A DNA stretch of 64,000 nucleotides, from assembly GCA_030524545.1 (NCBI GenBank), contig JAUNGM010000004.1:62001-126000 (forward strand), read 5' to 3'. Of this stretch, positions 1 through 9,393 are shown in pieces (position 1 is the first letter of the stretch; each line of letters opens with the position of its first letter). The stretch is from Eubacteriales bacterium (GTDB lineage: Bacteria > Bacillota > Clostridia > Lachnospirales > Lachnospiraceae). The position numbers were made by a program, and so were the translations under genes. The notes beneath the pieces are model-generated. The model searched no databases, was not told the origin of the DNA, and was given only the letters and a program-made list of their open reading frames with translations.

Positions 1-2
1 AC

Positions 3-404
3 CGGGAGGCTGCAGAAGATGTGGCAAATGATGTTTTTATGTCTCTCTATGAGTATATGCTGATCAACCGTCCTCCAATAAGGAAAATCCGCCCATTTTT
101 GGCTGTTTCTGTCAAAAGAAGGGCATATAATTATATCAGGGACAATCACCGGATTTTTCCCATTGATACAGTTTTTACAGAAAATGCTTCTCCCGGGATT
201 GCAGATGCAGAAAACAGGCTCTTTACCGGAAATATGCTGGAATCCTTATACAGGCAAAACGAAAAGTGGTTTGATATCGTCGAAAAATATTATCTGCTTG
301 AGTTGAGTATCAAGGAGATTGCCAAAGAATACGGCTGTTCTGAACAGGCCATCCGCAACATGCTTCAGAGAGCCAAAGATTTTCTCAGAAAAAAATATCC
401 GTAA
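3..404 (+). CDS. RNA polymerase sigma factor, ECF-like (5' truncated by window edge)
   Basis: The frame is open to the window edge and reads REAAEDVANDVFMSLYEY before the first possible in-window start, a typical sigma region 2 helix. The C-terminal part (IKEIAKEYGCSEQAIRNML) is a region 4 helix-turn-helix. It probably directs core RNA polymerase to a small regulon. The true start lies upstream of the window. It is the only plus-strand gene in the left flank, so I read it as host rather than phage. The family call is by motif only. Confidence 0.75.
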   Translation, partial: REAAEDVANDVFMSLYEYMLINRPPIRKIRPFLAVSVKRRAYNYIRDNHRIFPIDTVFTENASPGIADAENRLFTGNMLESLYRQNEKWFDIVEKYYLLELSIKEIAKEYGCSEQAIRNMLQRAKDFLRKKYP

Positions 405-530
405 CGCCAAAAAGCCGATTAAAAATGGCTGGAAGCAGTGTTGTCTGCTTTCAGCCATTTCAATACCTCAATCAATTTATTGTAATATTTTTTATACCAG
501 TATTTCCAGGAGCCTTGTCTTCCATCTTAC

Positions 531-2222
531 TTACCCTTTATCCAGCCGCACTTCACAATCCTTCCGGTAAAAGGAAATACCATAGCAAATAATATCACGA
601 TATCCTTCTGTTTGGAGTTCAGCTATATATCCTTTATCATGAATCTGCTGCACAGCAGCTTCTGCATCTTTCTCCAAATCATCTATCTCCTTCGATATTT
701 TCACTTCGCAAATAAATGCTTTCCCCCGCAGAGAAGGACTTTTTACCATCAGATCAGAACGCCCCTTTCCAGACTCTCTGTTCGATTTCACCAGATACCG
801 TTCACTCTGGCTTAATATACCCGCAAGGAATCCATGATAAAAATTCTCGGCACTGTCATAGAAACTGATTGTGGATATCAACTGTTCATTCAGAATTTCA
901 CTCATCTTATCGGCATCTTTATTTTCCATAGCATGATACAAATCCCTGAAATCCTGTTTCTTTATATTTTCACGAAACCAGTTCAAAATCGTATTCTGAT
1001 AAATAGTCTTTATCTCCACATTTGGAATCCGCACTTTCAGAAAAATGTTAGACTCTTTAAAATATTCCTCTTTCTTCGTCAAGTATCCGGTAAAATACAG
1101 GAAATTCCATAGATTATCCCCATTTTCATACATATCACCATAAGTAATCTCTTCATGTACAGGAATATCCATTGTCTTCCCATCCAAAAGCATTTCAAGA
1201 TGTCCTCTCATTTCGCGGTCAGCTCGTCCGACCATATCTTTAATAATCGCATTTGAACTGGTGTTGCTCCAGTACGGACGTGGAAATGCATTGACATCCG
1301 CATCAAGGTCGTATAGAAACTTAATTACACTCCATGGATTATATACCTCAGTATCTCCAAATGTATATCCGTCATACCACTTTCTCATATCATGAAAACG
1401 CTCTTCCACACCATAATATGCCATTGCCTGACGCACTTCCATTTCTGTAAATCCAAAGTGTTCGCTGTACCTCTTATCCATTACAGACATAATATTCAGA
1501 TGATTCAACCCGGTAAAGATACTCTCCTTGGATATACGAAGACAACCAGTAATCACCGCAAATTTTAAAAAGTCATTCGTTTTCAGTGCAGATTCAAAAA
1601 GGGAGCGAATAAGTTCAGCCATTTTATCATAAAAGCCCGAAAAGTATGCATTTTCCAATGGTACATCATATTCATCTATCAGAATAATTACGGGCTGGTT
1701 CGTTACTGTATAAAAACACTCACTAAGGAACCGCAGCGCCCCGGAATATGCATCGTAAGATGCTTTCTTGTTCATAATGTCCCGAAACAGCTGCTTATCT
1801 GTTTCTAACAAATTTTTTGATTCGAGAAGAATATCATGCTTTTTGAATTCTCTTGCGATTTCTTCCTTTATCTTGTAATACGCCGATTCAAAAGTACCTT
1901 GCTTGGCAGATTTTAGTGTCATATTGATTACCGGATATTTTCCCATCTGATCCACATATTCCTCGCCAGCCGACATAATCCGCAATCCATGAAACAGTTC
2001 CCTGTTTTCTGCATTCTTCTCATCGTTCCCCGTATCCTCGAAGAAATACCGGAGCATACTTAGATTCAGCGTTTTTCCAAAACGCCGGGGACGAGTAAAC
2101 AGATTCACTTCACCTTTCAGATCAATTAGTTCTTTAATGAACATTGTTTTGTCTACATAATAATAGCCATTGGTAATCAGTTTTTCAAAATTATCCACAC
2201 CGATCGGCATTGCTTTTTTCAT
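531..2222 (-). CDS. AAA-ATPase-like / PD-(D/E)XK nuclease family protein
   Basis: This 563-residue protein has the architecture of the AAA-ATPase_like plus PDDEXK_9 family common in gut Firmicutes and Bacteroidetes. Near the N-terminus there is [11 protein letters not shown] followed by the Walker-A-like [12 protein letters not shown] (about residues 43-55). The Walker B is [13 protein letters not shown] (about 185). The C-terminal nuclease-like core has SDLMV followed by FICEVKIS (the D...ExK pattern). The biological role of the family is not established; members are numerous and often sit in mobile or flanking DNA. It is monocistronic, with a long non-coding gap on its upstream side. Confidence 0.85.
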   Translation of the reverse strand: MKKAMPIGVDNFEKLITNGYYYVDKTMFIKELIDLKGEVNLFTRPRRFGKTLNLSMLRYFFEDTGNDEKNAENRELFHGLRIMSAGEEYVDQMGKYPVINMTLKSAKQGTFESAYYKIKEEIAREFKKHDILLESKNLLETDKQLFRDIMNKKASYDAYSGALRFLSECFYTVTNQPVIILIDEYDVPLENAYFSGFYDKMAELIRSLFESALKTNDFLKFAVITGCLRISKESIFTGLNHLNIMSVMDKRYSEHFGFTEMEVRQAMAYYGVEERFHDMRKWYDGYTFGDTEVYNPWSVIKFLYDLDADVNAFPRPYWSNTSSNAIIKDMVGRADREMRGHLEMLLDGKTMDIPVHEEITYGDMYENGDNLWNFLYFTGYLTKKEEYFKESNIFLKVRIPNVEIKTIYQNTILNWFRENIKKQDFRDLYHAMENKDADKMSEILNEQLISTISFYDSAENFYHGFLAGILSQSERYLVKSNRESGKGRSDLMVKSPSLRGKAFICEVKISKEIDDLEKDAEAAVQQIHDKGYIAELQTEGYRDIICYGISFYRKDCEVRLDKG

Positions 2223-2679
2223 GTTGTTTCACCTCTATTTCCAACTTTCAGATTCATTCTGTCCCTTTTCATCATTATCTATAGGGAACATATTATAGAA
2301 GCCATTATAAAAATCGGTTTCTCAGGACATCTCTTACTATTTCTAAACGTTTTTTCAATAAAAGTATATCTTATTATTATCTGTTACGCAAATATTTTGT
2401 TGCAGATAGATAATAGAGCATTTCTTCATTGATTTATCAGCAGCAGAGAATTATTCCATTTCTATTTATGAACAGCAAAACAGCCTTCTATCTCACGACA
2501 AAAGGCTGTTTACTGTATGTATAGGGCGGTTTCGACCTATACATCTGTATTTCTAAAGGATAAACCTTTATCTCAAGCTTTCCAACTTATTTAAATTTCG
2601 TTCATGGAACAACCCTAACTACATATTGTATTTCACTTTGTCACATATAACTTATCCGATTCCCTTATATTAACACCGT
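2223..2679. other. Non-coding gap with two hairpins
   Basis: I see no gene in this stretch. It holds two adjacent hairpins: AAACAGCCTT/AAGGCTGTTT (2478-2487 with 2502-2511) and TGTATAGG/CCTATACA (2518-2525 with 2536-2543). The first is terminator-like. The promoters of the flanking minus-strand gene must lie at the left end of the gap, but none is clear. Confidence 0.5.
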
Positions 2680-3321
2680 CTAAATCTCCAGCAAATCTTC
2701 GCAATTACAGTGCAGCACTTTTCCCAGTTTAAAAAGAGTGAGTACCTGCGCCTTATTGATATCCCTTTGCTTTTCCTCTAAAAGCTGTATCTGCCTCAGC
2801 GCAACTCCGGATAACTGTGCAAGCTCTCTCTGGGACAGCCCCATACCGGTACGCAACCGCTTCAGGTTCGTATCCGTATAATAATCCTGCAGTTTCTCAT
2901 CCATGACCGCCACAAATTTCATGATATCGGCTTCGTGCAGCACCGGGTACATATCCAGGACTGTGGCGATTGAAACTGCCTTGTGAATCCTTGCAAATGT
3001 CCTCCCCGTATACCACTGGTAATACGCAAGGGCCCAGCCGCTCCAGTATTCCGGGGATTTATCCATATACATCTCATCCGGAACATCAGGCACTTTTAAG
3101 CCGCTTTCCCGCAGCACCTCTTTTGCCAGCTCGCACCCTGTCCGCCCTGCCACATAAGAAGGGTTTCCCTTCCCAAACTGAAGCGCCACGCCGGACACAA
3201 TAAACATGGAAAAAAAAGTATCTCCGTCATATTCCAGGGTATTCATAGCAAAATCCATCATATCCCCAAGAATGCGCTGTGCCGATACCACATAATCTTC
3301 ATCGTAGGCGCGGATCATCAT
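2680..3321 (-). CDS. HTH (XRE) protein, predicted antitoxin partner of DUF3990
   Basis: 213 residues. The last about 60 residues form a Cro/cI-type HTH (LKRLRTGMGLSQRELAQLSGVALRQIQLLEE). The N-terminal 150 residues are an uncharacterised helical domain seen together with DUF3990 toxins. Its start overlaps the end of the upstream DUF3990 gene by 23 bp, so the two are translationally coupled. A DNA-binding partner directly behind an ADP-ribosyltransferase-like toxin suggests an autoregulating antitoxin. This is inference from the arrangement. Confidence 0.7.
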   Translation of the reverse strand: MMIRAYDEDYVVSAQRILGDMMDFAMNTLEYDGDTFFSMFIVSGVALQFGKGNPSYVAGRTGCELAKEVLRESGLKVPDVPDEMYMDKSPEYWSGWALAYYQWYTGRTFARIHKAVSIATVLDMYPVLHEADIMKFVAVMDEKLQDYYTDTNLKRLRTGMGLSQRELAQLSGVALRQIQLLEEKQRDINKAQVLTLFKLGKVLHCNCEDLLEI

Positions 3322-3976
3322 TCTGCATCCCCTCCCTCATAATATCGATTATAAACAATTTTTCCAGATAAGAGGCATTTTTCTTTGTACTGCGGTACTC
3401 CCTTCGTGCTGCTTTTTCCCTCTGCATTTTCTTTTGGTAATACTCCTGGGCACTGACCGGCTCATTCCCTTTATAATGGATCTTTTCAAACGCAGAACGG
3501 CTTTTTAAAACAACCTGCTCTCCCAGTTTTCCAAGCCGCATCGCCTCGGAAAGCTTCTGCAGGGAAATCGCACCGGACACAAAATCCTGTGCGAAAGAAA
3601 AATAAGAGTCATCCGCCCGGTATCCGACCAGTATATCATATCCGGAAATATCAATCAGAAAATGCTCTTTTATATACTGCTTCGCCTCCTGCGCAATGCT
3701 GCCCTTCTGCCAGTAAGTCCTGTTTTCTGCCAGCAGGGCAAGCCAGTTCAAAATGTGGTACGGAGAATCATTCAGGTTCAAAACCTTCAGCCCATCCATA
3801 TCCAATTCATAGATATTGGCATATCCATCCTTTTGGTTTGCACATGCCCATTCCTTCGCCAGCTCCAGGTTCTCCGTACAATAAAAACCCCTGCCGTAAT
3901 CATTATTTCTCATACCCTTCCCATATTCAGGCTGCTCTATAATATGATCAGAGCCATGATATAGTATCCTGCCCAT
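3299..3976 (-). CDS. DUF3990 family protein, predicted ADP-ribosyltransferase-like toxin
   Basis: 225 residues. The N-terminus LYHGSDHIIEQPEYGKG followed by NNDYGRGFYCTENLELAKEWA is the diagnostic DUF3990 signature, which resembles the NAD-binding core of ADP-ribosyltransferases. DUF3990 proteins are predicted toxins; their target is unknown. The gene precedes and overlaps an HTH partner, forming a two-gene toxin-antitoxin-like unit. It begins about 110 bp left of the terminator that closes the presumed host gene remnant, so it is probably flanking rather than phage DNA. Confidence 0.75.
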   Translation of the reverse strand: MGRILYHGSDHIIEQPEYGKGMRNNDYGRGFYCTENLELAKEWACANQKDGYANIYELDMDGLKVLNLNDSPYHILNWLALLAENRTYWQKGSIAQEAKQYIKEHFLIDISGYDILVGYRADDSYFSFAQDFVSGAISLQKLSEAMRLGKLGEQVVLKSRSAFEKIHYKGNEPVSAQEYYQKKMQREKAARREYRSTKKNASYLEKLFIIDIMREGMQNDDPRLR

Positions 3977-4087
3977 TTTTCATCACCTCGCATTTCATTA
4001 TATCCCCACAGAGATACAAACGCAAGAGCTATCAAAAAATCATCCTGGTTTTTCTCTTCAAAATCCCGATATCAGCTTAAAAAGAAA

Positions 4088-4116
4088 GGAGCCTTTGGGA
4101 AACTCCCAAAGACTCC
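4088..4116 (-). terminator. Rho-independent terminator
   Basis: The stem GGAG-CTTTGGGA pairs with TCCCAAAG-CTCC around a 3-nt loop, with one internal mismatch. On the minus strand it is followed by a T-rich run. It lies 29 bp downstream of the stop codon of the gene remnant at 4145-4240 and fits as that gene's own terminator. Confidence 0.75.
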
Positions 4117-4144
4117 AAACCATTGATTTTATTGGATTTTTTAA

Positions 4145-4240
4145 TTAAAATTTACCAGCTTTAGCTGCTTCCTCGATGGAAACTGCAACATGCGCAAATT
4201 CAGTGCAATTCCCGTTTTTTGTTTCCTGCCCGTTTCCTAT
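4145..4240 (-). pseudogene. 3' remnant of a host gene, candidate left attachment region
   Basis: An in-frame stretch reads TEFAHVAVSIEEAAKAGKF and then stops (TAA at 4145-4147). The frame is closed upstream by a TGA at 4241-4243 and has no start. It has the look of the last residues of a housekeeping protein, is followed by a good terminator, and abuts an excisionase-like gene. The likely explanation is prophage insertion into the 3' end of a chromosomal gene, with the rest of the gene lying beyond the right edge of the window. I could not identify the protein. Confidence 0.45.
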
Positions 4241-4292
4241 TCACCAAATTTTAAGCCAAATCAGCGCTTTTCACAGCAAATTTAGGTGTCTT

Positions 4293-4532
4293 CTAAGCCT
4301 CTGCTCCGTCATACACATATCCGGTTTCCTGCCAGAATTTCATAGGCGATATGTAATAATCATATTGGGAACTACCCTCTTTCTTGAATGCTACTCCAAA
4401 CTTTAATATCCCTTGGATAATTCCCTGGCGAATAAACTGCTGATCTTTTTTCATAACTCGTGCGGCAACTGTAACCGGCACATTTTCGCCTGTAAATCTT
4501 GGTACTTCTAAATATACCTTTTCCCTATCCAT
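4293..4532 (-). CDS. Small HTH protein, excisionase-like
   Basis: 79 residues with a short helix-turn-helix (VTVAARVMKKDQQFIRQGIIQ) and the tail YDYYISPMKFWQETGYVY, a pattern I recognise from small DNA-binding proteins of clostridial phages. Its position, the last phage gene before the candidate left attachment region, fits a recombination directionality factor. It overlaps the preceding gene by 8 bp. Assignment to the Xis role is inference; no recombinase for the large phage is seen in the window. Confidence 0.5.
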   Translation of the reverse strand: MDREKVYLEVPRFTGENVPVTVAARVMKKDQQFIRQGIIQGILKFGVAFKKEGSSQYDYYISPMKFWQETGYVYDGAEA

Positions 4533-4785
4533 TTGTCAATGTCCGCCCTCCTTTTTTCTGAAGCTCCAAATTCACAGCATCAATAATTGCTGATGCCTTT
4601 GCTTCGCCAATCCCTTTTACTGACAGAAGAACTCCTTTCAATTCTGTTTCCGTCAGGCCCTCTGCATCTTTCTTACCTGCTGCATAACCCCTCTCGTAAA
4701 GCCCCTGGCAAAATCGGTTCATTTGCCCGTGATCCATTTTCTTGATGTCCTTATACAGTTTTCTATTAATTTCATACTGCTTCAT
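4525..4785 (-). CDS. Helix-hairpin-helix protein
   Basis: 86 residues from the ATG at 4785, which overlaps the TGA of the upstream gene (ATGA) and has GAAGGAG in front. An upstream extension to 4884 is open but has no ribosome site. The second half, LKGVLLSVKGIGEAKASAIIDAVN, is a clear helix-hairpin-helix with the GIG turn, which contacts the DNA backbone without sequence preference. It probably assists DNA replication, repair or modification together with the PAPS-reductase-fold protein encoded just upstream. Confidence 0.65.
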   Translation of the reverse strand: MKQYEINRKLYKDIKKMDHGQMNRFCQGLYERGYAAGKKDAEGLTETELKGVLLSVKGIGEAKASAIIDAVNLELQKKGGRTLTNG

Positions 4786-5840
4786 TCTACAACTCCTTCT
4801 CTTCGCCATATCTCTGTTGGAATTCCGCAATGCTCCAGAGCTTCTTTGTATGTCACGCCATTGTTGGTAATCTTCATGCCCCAATTATACATAGCCCTAT
4901 GCGCTTTACATCCAGACGTACACATTCTCTGTATTCTATTAGGCTCTGCCTCCAGATGGCACCCAAATCCGCATAAAACACATCCAGTTCTCTGTTCTCC
5001 TGTCAGTACCCACATGCCCCGATCATCCAGAACGGATTCGCCGTAAACCGGACACATGGGAATCTCCTGCTCCGCCCTATAACGAATAATCTCTTGCTTA
5101 GGCCAGAACCCCAATGGCTGGCTTTTGATGGTTGTGCCATCATACACATTACAGCCGGTATGATTGTACTGGTTTTCTCTCCGGAAACTTTCGTCCTGGG
5201 TAATTCCAATAAACGGGTATCGCTTTGTTTCCTTTACATATCTCTTGAATGGTTCTTTTTTTAGCACCTCGCAACAATACTCCGATATATCTTCCCTTGT
5301 AAGTTCTGTGTCGGCCAGGTATTGCCATTTTTTAGCAAGCATACCAAACTTTCCTCTTTCATCTCCATGTAGCAGATAATTCCGGTATTTCTCGCTTAAA
5401 TTCCCATGTCTTAATTTTCTGATTTTGCCTGCGGTGTCTTTACTTACCAAAGGGAACCCATGATTTTCGCATACCCATTTAAAATTATGTTTTGGGTGTA
5501 TCACATCCAACTCTATATCCAGTGTTGGAAATTTCCATCTGAGCCATTCCACGTACTCATGTACAAATTCCCTGATTTCCGGGAACTCCATTCCTGTGTC
5601 AGAAAATACAAGTGGGATTTTCCCTTGCAAGCCGTATTTCTCGTATGCCAGGCAGACAATATAGGCTAACACCGTGCTGTCGAGTCCTCCGCTGAATGAT
5701 ATGTAGATTTGCCCGTACCAGTACGAATGCCATTGATATACTCTTTTCATGGAGAACGAGGGCTTTAATTCATATGGCTGGAATTTCATACTGTAAAAAC
5801 TGTCTTTTGGAAACTTCAAATCTTGCTCTAACAGGTACAT
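4782..5840 (-). CDS. Phosphoadenosine phosphosulfate reductase-fold protein
   Basis: 352 residues of the adenine nucleotide alpha-hydrolase-like superfamily. ISFSGGLDSTVLAYI (about residues 47-61) is the PP-loop that binds ATP or PAPS. LVFSDTGMEFPE follows as expected. A C-terminal cysteine cluster (TGCVLCGFGCHLE) could bind a metal. Phage proteins of this type are widespread and of uncertain substrate; sulfur transfer to DNA or RNA is possible but not shown. It overlaps the nuclease-like gene upstream by 13 bp. Confidence 0.8.
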   Translation of the reverse strand: MYLLEQDLKFPKDSFYSMKFQPYELKPSFSMKRVYQWHSYWYGQIYISFSGGLDSTVLAYIVCLAYEKYGLQGKIPLVFSDTGMEFPEIREFVHEYVEWLRWKFPTLDIELDVIHPKHNFKWVCENHGFPLVSKDTAGKIRKLRHGNLSEKYRNYLLHGDERGKFGMLAKKWQYLADTELTREDISEYCCEVLKKEPFKRYVKETKRYPFIGITQDESFRRENQYNHTGCNVYDGTTIKSQPLGFWPKQEIIRYRAEQEIPMCPVYGESVLDDRGMWVLTGEQRTGCVLCGFGCHLEAEPNRIQRMCTSGCKAHRAMYNWGMKITNNGVTYKEALEHCGIPTEIWRREGVVE

Positions 5841-6322
5841 CCCGCATCACCCCTTTCCCTGGCTGCTGATCTGAACATCATCAACAACATTTCTGATACG
5901 GGTCTGTCCCGATCTTTTCTGATCGCCTTTTTGACTGATTTTAAATCATACCATTCTCCACGATAATTTTTCCTTTCCGGGACATAAACGCCTACTTTGT
6001 ATGGTATTTCATTTTTCACTTTTTCGTAGACATCCTCCGGCATAACATAATAATTAAAATCGCCCAGAAAATTATGGCCATTCTTTGAGTGGAAATCTTC
6101 TACTGACGATTTTACCTCGTAACAGTAGAAGTCTCCCTTTTCTATTCCGGACACCGTATTGTTAACAGGCTTAAACTTCATATAATCCACACGAACTGCA
6201 TTGCTTGTGGCATAATCAAACGTAACCTCTCGCGCCCAGTAAATCCTCGGATCATTGTGTGGATTTATGTGTCTCTGAATCGACAGTGACAACACAGATG
6301 TAACTTCTGGCCTGTTATTCAT
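5828..6322 (-). CDS. Predicted PD-(D/E)XK nuclease-like protein
   Basis: 164 residues from the ATG at 6322, which overlaps the end of the ParB-like gene (ATGAATAA) and follows GGTGAG. The longer frame to 6406 lacks a ribosome site. RVDYMKF followed by KGDFYCYEVKSS gives the D...(E)xK spacing of a restriction-like nuclease core, and a lysine-rich helix follows. It may be a DNA repair or processing nuclease (MmcB-like), but I could not place it in a named family with confidence. Confidence 0.5.
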   Translation of the reverse strand: MNNRPEVTSVLSLSIQRHINPHNDPRIYWAREVTFDYATSNAVRVDYMKFKPVNNTVSGIEKGDFYCYEVKSSVEDFHSKNGHNFLGDFNYYVMPEDVYEKVKNEIPYKVGVYVPERKNYRGEWYDLKSVKKAIRKDRDRPVSEMLLMMFRSAARERGDAGCTC

Positions 6323-7676
6323 TTTTCTCACCGTTTTCCTTAGCGTACAACTCGTAGGTGCCGTCCAGCACTTTCTTTTCATCCTCTCTCTCAAAATACC
6401 AGCCATACGGTTCCAGCGCTTCGTAACCTTTCATAAGCGCATCTCCTTTGACCTGATTAAACTGCAATTTCCAATCAAACGGCTCGTTGGTACTTGCCAT
6501 TGCGTCATGCAGGATAATCAACATCTGATGCAACATGCTGAGACCATCCGCTTTCTCCTGAGCCGCTTTCTTCTCTTCATCGGTGCATTTGTATTCGTCT
6601 TTGTCCAAGAAGAACCGCCTTAGTGTTGATAGGGACACATAAGCTGCCAGTGGAACCAACCCTTGCCAGATCAGTTCAATCTCTTTCTCGCTGTCCTTTA
6701 CCGCACTGATTTTCCCTGAAATGATATTCTGGATGAATTCTTTTCTTCTTACGGTACTCTCCTTCAAGACAGCCTTAATCCGGCGCTTCGCCTTATCCTT
6801 TTCCTTCTGCTCTTTCTCCCACGGAGAAAGTTCCCTTTTCTCCTTCGGAGCCTTCATGATTACTTTCAGGTTTCTATACCATACCAAATATAACAGTTCA
6901 CTTTCTGTTTCAGGAAGTTTGATCCGCTTCGGAGCGTCCTCGTCCAACTCAAATTCTTTAACAGTTTTCCACTTTCCTGAATACTGTTCATTCTCAACTT
7001 CTTTCGGAGCCTTTTTGACTCCGAGTTTCTTCAACATAGCAGCAATGATCTTTGCATTTTCCTGCCTCTTTGCTTCTGCCACCGCACTCTGCGCCCGGCT
7101 CGCAAGATTTCTGGAATCGCTCGCCTCTTTCAGAATTTTATTCCTGGTCTTGACATCCTTTACCTTCTCCAGCTCATACAAATCTTTGAGTGTCAACTGG
7201 AAGCATTCGTCCTGCTCCTTCTTTTTCAATTCCTTCTGATCCAGCTTCGCTATATTCAGACGGTGCCGCACTGTGGTTTTGCTGAATCCGGTTTTCTCTG
7301 CAATCGTATCTTCCGTTTCTCCAAGGTCGAGCATAAGCTGAAAGCCCTGCGCCTGCTCCATAATCGTCAGATCATTGCGCTGCATATTCTCTTCCAGCAT
7401 GATTGACACCTGTTCACGCCTTGACAGTCCCTCCTTGATCTGGCATGGAAACTCTGTCACTTCCGCCTGAACACCGGCCGCATATCTCCTGTGGCCGATC
7501 AGCGTCATGTATTCTCCCGGCTCTCCTTCCACCGGTACTACAGTCAAATTCTGCAAAACTCCGTTCTTCCGGATAGATTCTGTCAATTCTGACAAATCCC
7601 CCAAATTTTTCCGTGGATTCTCTGGGTGCGGGCGGATATGCTCCGCCGCAATATATGTGATATTCTTCTTATTCAT
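6315..7676 (-). CDS. ParB N-domain protein (ParB/Spo0J-like)
   Basis: 453 residues starting at the ATG at 7676 (AAAGGAG in front, overlapping the previous stop). The N-terminal domain has IRPHPENPRKN, then LIGHRRYAA (the GHRR CTP/phosphate-binding box) and LEENMQRNDL. An HTH follows (EDTIAEKTGFSKTTVRHRL). These match the ParB clamp and its DNA-reading domain; the C-terminal 250 residues are lysine-rich and unlike chromosomal ParB. No ParA ATPase is visible in the window. Whether it reads the parS-type site at 27034 is unknown. Confidence 0.8.
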   Translation of the reverse strand: MNKKNITYIAAEHIRPHPENPRKNLGDLSELTESIRKNGVLQNLTVVPVEGEPGEYMTLIGHRRYAAGVQAEVTEFPCQIKEGLSRREQVSIMLEENMQRNDLTIMEQAQGFQLMLDLGETEDTIAEKTGFSKTTVRHRLNIAKLDQKELKKKEQDECFQLTLKDLYELEKVKDVKTRNKILKEASDSRNLASRAQSAVAEAKRQENAKIIAAMLKKLGVKKAPKEVENEQYSGKWKTVKEFELDEDAPKRIKLPETESELLYLVWYRNLKVIMKAPKEKRELSPWEKEQKEKDKAKRRIKAVLKESTVRRKEFIQNIISGKISAVKDSEKEIELIWQGLVPLAAYVSLSTLRRFFLDKDEYKCTDEEKKAAQEKADGLSMLHQMLIILHDAMASTNEPFDWKLQFNQVKGDALMKGYEALEPYGWYFEREDEKKVLDGTYELYAKENGEKNE

Positions 7677-8139
7677 TCGACCACTCCTTTCCATTTTTCA
7701 TATCCGCTTTCAAAACAAACGCCGGAATCTTAATTGATGCTGCCTGATCTGCAATTCCGTTGACCGGATATACCATATTTCCAACCTTCACATGTACCTC
7801 AATGTGTTTTTCTTCGTTCTCCATGATTGATGCCAGCCGACTTACGGTATATCCATCAGGGCACTTCTCTTTCCTTCTCCGCTTAAAATCCTCATACTCA
7901 TCCTTGCTCCTAAAGCAACCATCACGGAAATAATCTATGAACCGGTATCCGTCTCCCCTGTCCACATGCACGCAAAATGTTTTATGCTCCGGATTAGTAC
8001 CATAAGCTCCGTACCCAAGCAATCTGCCTTTATAGATGAACTGCTCTTTTGCCTTGTCTGGGAACAAAGTAACATACACTTCTTTCCCATACATCGAATC
8101 AACATTCTCCACACTGTTTACTTTCAAAAAATTCTCCAT
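7669..8139 (-). CDS. Hypothetical phage protein
   Basis: 156 residues, not recognised. It is rich in charged and aromatic residues, without membrane segments or a signal peptide. Its stop overlaps the ParB-like start, so it belongs to the same leftward operon. It is the first gene after the second DGR target, separated by a 70-bp gap that contains the DGR-type hairpin. Confidence 0.6.
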   Translation of the reverse strand: MENFLKVNSVENVDSMYGKEVYVTLFPDKAKEQFIYKGRLLGYGAYGTNPEHKTFCVHVDRGDGYRFIDYFRDGCFRSKDEYEDFKRRRKEKCPDGYTVSRLASIMENEEKHIEVHVKVGNMVYPVNGIADQAASIKIPAFVLKADMKNGKEWSNE

Positions 8140-8166
8140 GTCTACTGCCTTTCTACCTTCTTTTGA

Positions 8167-8188
8167 ATGGCGGCTTACCAGCCGCCAT
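8167..8188 (-). promoter_or_regulatory. Hairpin downstream of VR2 (DGR target-site hairpin)
   Basis: An 8-bp stem (ATGGCGGC/GCCGCCAT) with the 6-nt loop TGGTAA, read on the minus strand. It lies about 32 bp beyond the end of variable repeat 2. It has no T-run, so it is not a terminator. A hairpin or cruciform just after the variable repeat is known to promote homing in the Bordetella phage DGR. Variable repeat 1 has a matching hairpin. Confidence 0.7.
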
Positions 8189-8212
8189 ATCAGTTATTCA
8201 GTTTTCAGTTTT

Positions 8213-9379
8213 CTATAATAAGCGGAGCGGAAGCCGAGGCTGCTGACGGAGTAGGAACGAGGGTACGTCCAGGTACACGAAGAACACGCCAGCGTAGGAA
8301 GTGTTGCCCCACCCGCCCCCACAAACCGGCAAATACTCGCCTTTCGTGCTGTCAATGTAGCAGTAAGCATCCGGTTCCCCTGGATACATAGCCAGCTCCC
8401 TCAAAAGTTCAGATTCGCATTTTACTGTAATGTTCCCCCATCTATCTCCGTCATAGCCTTCCTTTGCCACTCCTTCGCTCTTAATGGAAATCTCTCCACC
8501 TTCCACCGATACTCCAATCGCCCTACCATTCTTATCATCCAAAATAGGCTTCCAGTTTTCGCTGTCTTCTGCCAGGTCAATATCCATGGCTGCATCATTA
8601 TTCACGCAAGCCTCCAGGACACCATCCTTGATCCGGAAACCTCTTACCATTTCCCAGATATTTCCACACAGATCATGCACTCCTGTTGTTGTATGATCGT
8701 GCGTCCAGGTTGAGGGACCAGAACCAGTCTTCGTAATGCTATAGCATCCGGACAGCTCGCCTTTTTCTTTTTCATCTGCATGATATTTTCCGCAGTTCGT
8801 ATTTCCATGCGGCAGTGTGCCATTTTTTAAACTGAGGTTTGCGAGCAGTCCCCATTCCGGACGTGTAATAAGATGCCAGCCTTCGCCTTTTGAGAAACAA
8901 GCCTTCGCCGCTTCATCATTCGTGATATTCGTCCATGGTTTCTGCATCGGCAGGCTATATGGCTTCCCGTTGATCTCGCAATTCTCATATACGGATATGT
9001 AGATTTCATCATACACAACCCCGCCTATGATAAATGCTGAATGAACCTTATCGCTGCCTCCAAACAGCTCCTTATTTGTGATTTTGCGGAATCTGTGCAT
9101 AAATGAGGGAATGCCGGCATCATCATAAATTGCCACAACGGTGTGTTCCATTCCTGGAGAAATCTCTTTGGATTCCGTAACCTCCTCCTCGGTTCCTTTT
9201 TTCTTTTCATCCGGGATAATCCCTCCGGTATTTGGGAAAACCTGGATATTAATATCCGGAAATCCTCCAGCATACTCTTCGATGCATTTCTTGATTGCTC
9301 CTGCCTGTCCAGCTACAAAAGTATCCTCTCCTTTGATTCTCAGACTGAAATCGTTGCTCATAAATTCCATTTTTGCCAT
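8213..9379 (-). CDS. DGR variable protein 2, FGE-sulfatase / C-type-lectin fold, 3' frameshifted
   Basis: 388 residues. The domain with DLCGNIWEMVRG and VCGGGWGNTSYAGVF is the formylglycine-generating-enzyme-like C-type lectin fold used as the display scaffold by many DGRs. Translation starts at 9379 behind AAAGGAGG. The variable repeat covers the last about 40 codons. A one-base insertion there shifts the frame, so the product ends SFLLRQQPRLPLRLL instead of the conserved GFRSA end. In the uninterrupted frame it would run to a stop at 8194 and read GFRSAYYRKLKTE. No signal peptide. It is a remote target about 24 kb from the reverse transcriptase and probably binds a ligand when intact. Confidence 0.9.
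   Translation of the reverse strand: MAKMEFMSNDFSLRIKGEDTFVAGQAGAIKKCIEEYAGGFPDINIQVFPNTGGIIPDEKKKGTEEEVTESKEISPGMEHTVVAIYDDAGIPSFMHRFRKITNKELFGGSDKVHSAFIIGGVVYDEIYISVYENCEINGKPYSLPMQKPWTNITNDEAAKACFSKGEGWHLITRPEWGLLANLSLKNGTLPHGNTNCGKYHADEKEKGELSGCYSITKTGSGPSTWTHDHTTTGVHDLCGNIWEMVRGFRIKDGVLEACVNNDAAMDIDLAEDSENWKPILDDKNGRAIGVSVEGGEISIKSEGVAKEGYDGDRWGNITVKCESELLRELAMYPGEPDAYCYIDSTKGEYLPVCGGGWGNTSYAGVFFVYLDVPSFLLRQQPRLPLRLL
8220..8335 (-). repeat. DGR variable repeat 2 (VR2)
   Basis: Aligns with the template repeat over about 115 bp. On the coding strand about 15 of the template's 25 adenines are changed, while non-adenine positions inside the block are unchanged. There is one extra base near 8266-8269, in the stretch facing template AACAACCC. 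The 3' flank (GGCTTCCGCTCCGCTT) is identical to template and VR1, as expected for the homing initiation site. Confidence 0.9.
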
Positions 9380-9393
9380 TTGCTTTTCCTCCT